Below, piece after piece: positions 61,375 to 64,000 of a stretch of 64,000 bases of DNA; positions within the stretch are counted from its first letter, which is position 1; each line of letters opens with the position of its first letter. The stretch lies in contig NC_026486.1 of NCBI RefSeq assembly GCF_000328475.2, forward strand, positions 669,963 through 733,962, given 5' to 3'. The notes under the pieces are model-generated. The model was given only the letters and a program-made list of their open reading frames with translations. It did not search any database and had not been told where the DNA came from. Source of the stretch: Mycosarcoma maydis. Taxonomy: Eukaryota; Basidiomycota; Ustilaginomycetes; Ustilaginales. The translations under genes were made by a program, and so were the position numbers.

Positions 61375-64000
61375 CTAGATGCAATCCGAAACGGGCTGGA
61401 TGCGCTCATTCCACAGGGTCTTTTCGATGCTGTTGAGAGGGTTCGGTGCGGGATCAGAGCTAGACGACAGAATCTCGACCAAGGTTGGGCGGAGCTCGAA
61501 AAGGTCCAGACAGGGGTAAGTGTGCGGATCGAGCACACCCTGAATACACAGCCGAGGACACTGTTGACCGGTAATATGCTTCACTTGCGGTCGTAAGCCG
61601 TCTGGCGCACGTTTGAATCCGGTGCTTGTGCCAAGGTCGAGAAGCACGCTCAACAGAGCCTGTTCGGTCAGTGGCTTCTCGTTTGGCGGTGCCATCGAGG
61701 CGCTCTTGATCACCGGTCCAGCAACGACAGGCGCTGAACTAGCAGGGACCGTGGTGCTCTGTGTATCCTTTCGGCTTCTTGCCTCCCAGACAACATAGGT
61801 CATGTAGCGCGCAGCGTGCATTTCGGCCTCTCTGGGCTCATGGGTGATGTTAGAGGCATCAGTGGATGAACCATCAACGAAGAGCCGGTCGAGATGACCT
61901 ACGAAAACCGGGATGATGCCATCGATACCATACTGCGCGTGCACCATTTGCACGGCTACTCCACGTTTCCAACAGTACCACAGAAATTCGGGTGTTATCT
62001 CGTTGATCGCTTTGGGCAGCACGTCGAAATGCGTAAAGTTGATCCATATCGGCAGCGTAGCGGAAGCCGACTGCAACTGATCTCTGAACGGAATCGCATG
62101 CCGTTCGGTGCGCGAGCCGGCATCGTAGACGTCTTCCAGGCGTTGGCGCAGCGCACCGAGATTGGCATCGTCGAGCTCGGCAAGGTTCTCAAGAACGCTT
62201 TCGAGAGGCACGGGCTTGGCGTAGATGCTGGCGCCCACGTGTTGGGTGTCCGACGATTCCTTTGGGTTGGGTTGTTCGATTCTTTTGCGCTGCACGGCGT
62301 CGCAAGCAGCCATCAAGATGATCCGCGAGGCAAGTTCTCCGAAACTGCTCATCACCAAGGGAACCCCGGGGTTGAGCGAAGCAACGTTGCTGAAATCTCT
62401 TTGAGAATGTCTGCATACTTGTAGCCTCTCGCTTTCTGACGTGTCTGGAGGTAGGGAGCCAGCATGATATTGGAGGCAGCGATGGCTAGCACAGGCTCTG
62501 ATGGAGATTCAACGTGCATGACACCCTCGCTGGTAACATGTGTGACAATGCGCATGTGGCGATTTACTGCACTGCCCGCGAATTGCTTCTGCCATTCGAA
62601 GAGTGCCGATCCTGGCGATTCAGTCGGCGAAAGGGTTAGCCCGAGACGAGACGCCAAGACACTGTAGCAGTGGGCGGTTTCGTAGATTCGAAAGTTTTCA
62701 CCACCTGTCAACTTGAATTTGGCCATCAGCCAGAGATCATCAGGACTGCATGCCTTCCACAGCGCTCGTCCGTAGTAAATGATGTGAGAATCTGCAGAAG
62801 CTTGCGAGGCGCAAGAAAGGCTGGGTTGCTCTGAAAGCAGCATGTCAAAACCAAAGTCGATGAAAATGGGCTGTGGCACTCGGTCTATGCCACGGGAGGA
62901 CCCACTCGGAGCAGAGCGCGTGACAAGAATGGCCGCGCTGATGCTGGTACTTATCAACACAAGCCAGAACGTCGTGGTCCTGGTTCTGGCTTGCTCGATG
63001 CTGATCCAATTCCATGCGCGGTGAAGGCTGTTGAGCTGATTTATGTTTGGGTCGTATCCGACGTTGAGTTCGACACACCCGTCGAAGGCCACAATGACAG
63101 GAGGTCTGGGTGATGATTCGCCTGTGGTCGTGGGGCGGGTGCATGTGAGCTATGATACACTTCATCTCTCGTTCGAGGGCGGCAAGCGGCGATTTGAGGT
63201 GAGCGGTGAAGAGTTCATCATGTTTCGACTTTTCGTCAAAGCTGCTGTCGGCACGCTTGAGGGTGTCAGAAGCGCGCTCGGAAACGGTTTGGAAGAAGTC
63301 GGTGCGTTCAGCATTGATACCATCCTTTAGATGGAGATGGTTGAGCTGCATCAGATAGTCGTGTTTTTGCTGCTGAGTGGGCAAGTTGGCGAGGCGTTGA
63401 GCAAGCTCCGAGAACCAAGCGCCAAGGAAACAGGCAATCTGAAGGTTACACTTATCCTTGTGGGTCTTCTGAGCCTCTTCGAAAAAGGAACGAACACCAC
63501 GGTCAGGAAGGGGATAAGCTTTCTTGGCCGGTCCCTCGTCGCTAGTTGGTCCAATGCAGACATAGAGAAGAGGAGTTCGATGCCTACATTCGTATACCAT
63601 GCGCGACTTGCCGGTGCCGCTTGACTGGAAGATGGTAGTGCCTCGGTGGTAAGGGAGATTGCAGCTATATTGATAACCCTTGCTGTACTTCTGATCCTCT
63701 TCAGTGATTAACTGGAGGAAGCGGTCTGGCGCAGTACCGTGATAGGTACGGCCAAATTCGGCTGATAAACGAACGTTGGGACCAGAACCTTGTGGGCCTA
63801 GCGTAGGTATGGGCAAGGAATGTGCAACGTGAACAAGCACGAGCGACAGTGCCTCGTCAACATCACTGTAGGAGGCGATTTTGGCGGCGAGATCCCAGTA
63901 AACGTTGCTGACCTCCATTTCTAGGCACAATTTGTCTGTCATACTCTTGAACTCAGGTATGATGTCCTTTAACTCGGTCTGCGATGCCCAAATGTAATCA
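61375..64000 (-). CDS. P-loop NTPase of an uncharacterised basidiomycete family, interrupted, 5' end outside the window
   Basis: The gene reads from the right edge (64000, frame open, no start needed) leftward to a stop at 61375, in three phases. A Walker A motif (SGTGKSR) lies at about 63606-63626. After it comes a YPLPDRGVRSFF segment, then VAFDGCVEL near 63080 in the Walker B position. The C-terminal third holds INFTHFDVLPKAI (about 62014-62052) and GIDGIIPVFVGHL near 61893-61931. This order resembles, from memory, a large family expanded in mushrooms and some smuts, with a P-loop part followed by a possible restriction-nuclease-like part (CRN/RHS-type effectors). The first phase change fits a 55-base intron. 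The second sits at CCCCGGGG, 62364-62371, and would need one extra base. So either an assembly error or a pseudogene. Nuclease activity is not shown: the GxD...ExK pattern is degenerate (VVWEAR). Confidence 0.6.
62364..62371 (-). other. Frame break at CCCCGGGG in the NTPase gene
   Basis: Upstream frame codes through this octamer and stops about 15 bases later. The frame that continues the family similarity is one base back. One additional C or G in the run would restore it. No intron signals flank it. Confidence 0.6.
63106..63160 (-). other. Predicted 55-base intron in the NTPase gene
   Basis: The donor GTGTAT begins at 63160 and the acceptor CCCAG ends at 63106 on the minus strand. Phase is 2 on both sides, and splicing brings the two frames together as Lys-Pro-Pro-Val. 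The donor is weak and the intron short, so a plain frameshift is the alternative. Confidence 0.5.

Overview
The window looks like nuclear chromosomal DNA of a smut fungus (Basidiomycota, Ustilaginaceae, close to Ustilago maydis or Sporisorium). Genes are long and almost intron-free, spacing is compact, and both strands are used. The conserved genes are fungal housekeeping genes (URB1, MMS19, EAF7, MIA40, SCO1, SEC6, TSC13). Gaps between genes are full of a short quasi-palindromic motif (TCACGA / TCGTGA, often as GAATCGTGAATCACGAATC-like runs) that I associate from memory with smut genomes. The genus call is inference. The window has one 100-base run of N at 35767-35866.

Layout. 1-1.26 kb: no firm gene. 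1.26-3.37 kb: DCR2-like phosphatase (+). 3.46-10.8 kb: URB1/NPA1 ribosome-assembly factor (-), two exons. 11.2-13.2 kb: THI20-type HMP kinase/TENA fusion (+). 14.7-16.4 kb: MFS transporter (+). 18.0-21.1 kb: Zn(II)2Cys6 regulator (-) with a long empty upstream region. 23.4-25.5 kb: SET-domain lysine methyltransferase (-). 26.0-26.9 kb: TSC13 enoyl reductase (+). 27.1-29.9 kb: GH20 hexosaminidase-like enzyme (-). 30.7-34.9 kb: MMS19 (+). 35.0-37.3 kb: AT-hook protein (-), broken by the assembly gap and a frameshift. 38.1-40.5 kb: EAF7 (+). 40.7-41.6 kb: SCO1 (-). 42.1-42.7 kb: small predicted mitochondrial protein (+). 42.8-45.6 kb: molybdenum cofactor sulfurase (-). 46.4-49.2 kb: SppA-like S49 peptidase (-). 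49.9-50.7 kb: secreted M43 metalloprotease (-). 53.0-53.7 kb: MIA40 (+). 54.9-57.5 kb: SEC6 (+). 58.6-59.6 kb: secreted Asn/Ser/Thr-rich protein (-). 61.4-64.0 kb: P-loop NTPase gene of an uncharacterised basidiomycete family (-), interrupted and running off the right edge.

The genes do not form an operon or an obvious metabolic cluster. Several pairs are divergent and probably share promoters: URB1/THI20, SETD6-like/TSC13, GH20/MMS19, AT-hook/EAF7, and SCO1 with the small mitochondrial protein. Mitochondrial function is well represented (SCO1, the 173-residue protein, the SppA-like peptidase by inference, MIA40). The right end (58-64 kb) has a more accessory character, with a candidate secreted effector, a tandem repeat and the interrupted NTPase gene. 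The observations most worth checking are that NTPase gene, the fungal SppA, the intergenic motif, and the coincidence of two reading-frame breaks with the only two CCCCGGGG octamers I noticed.
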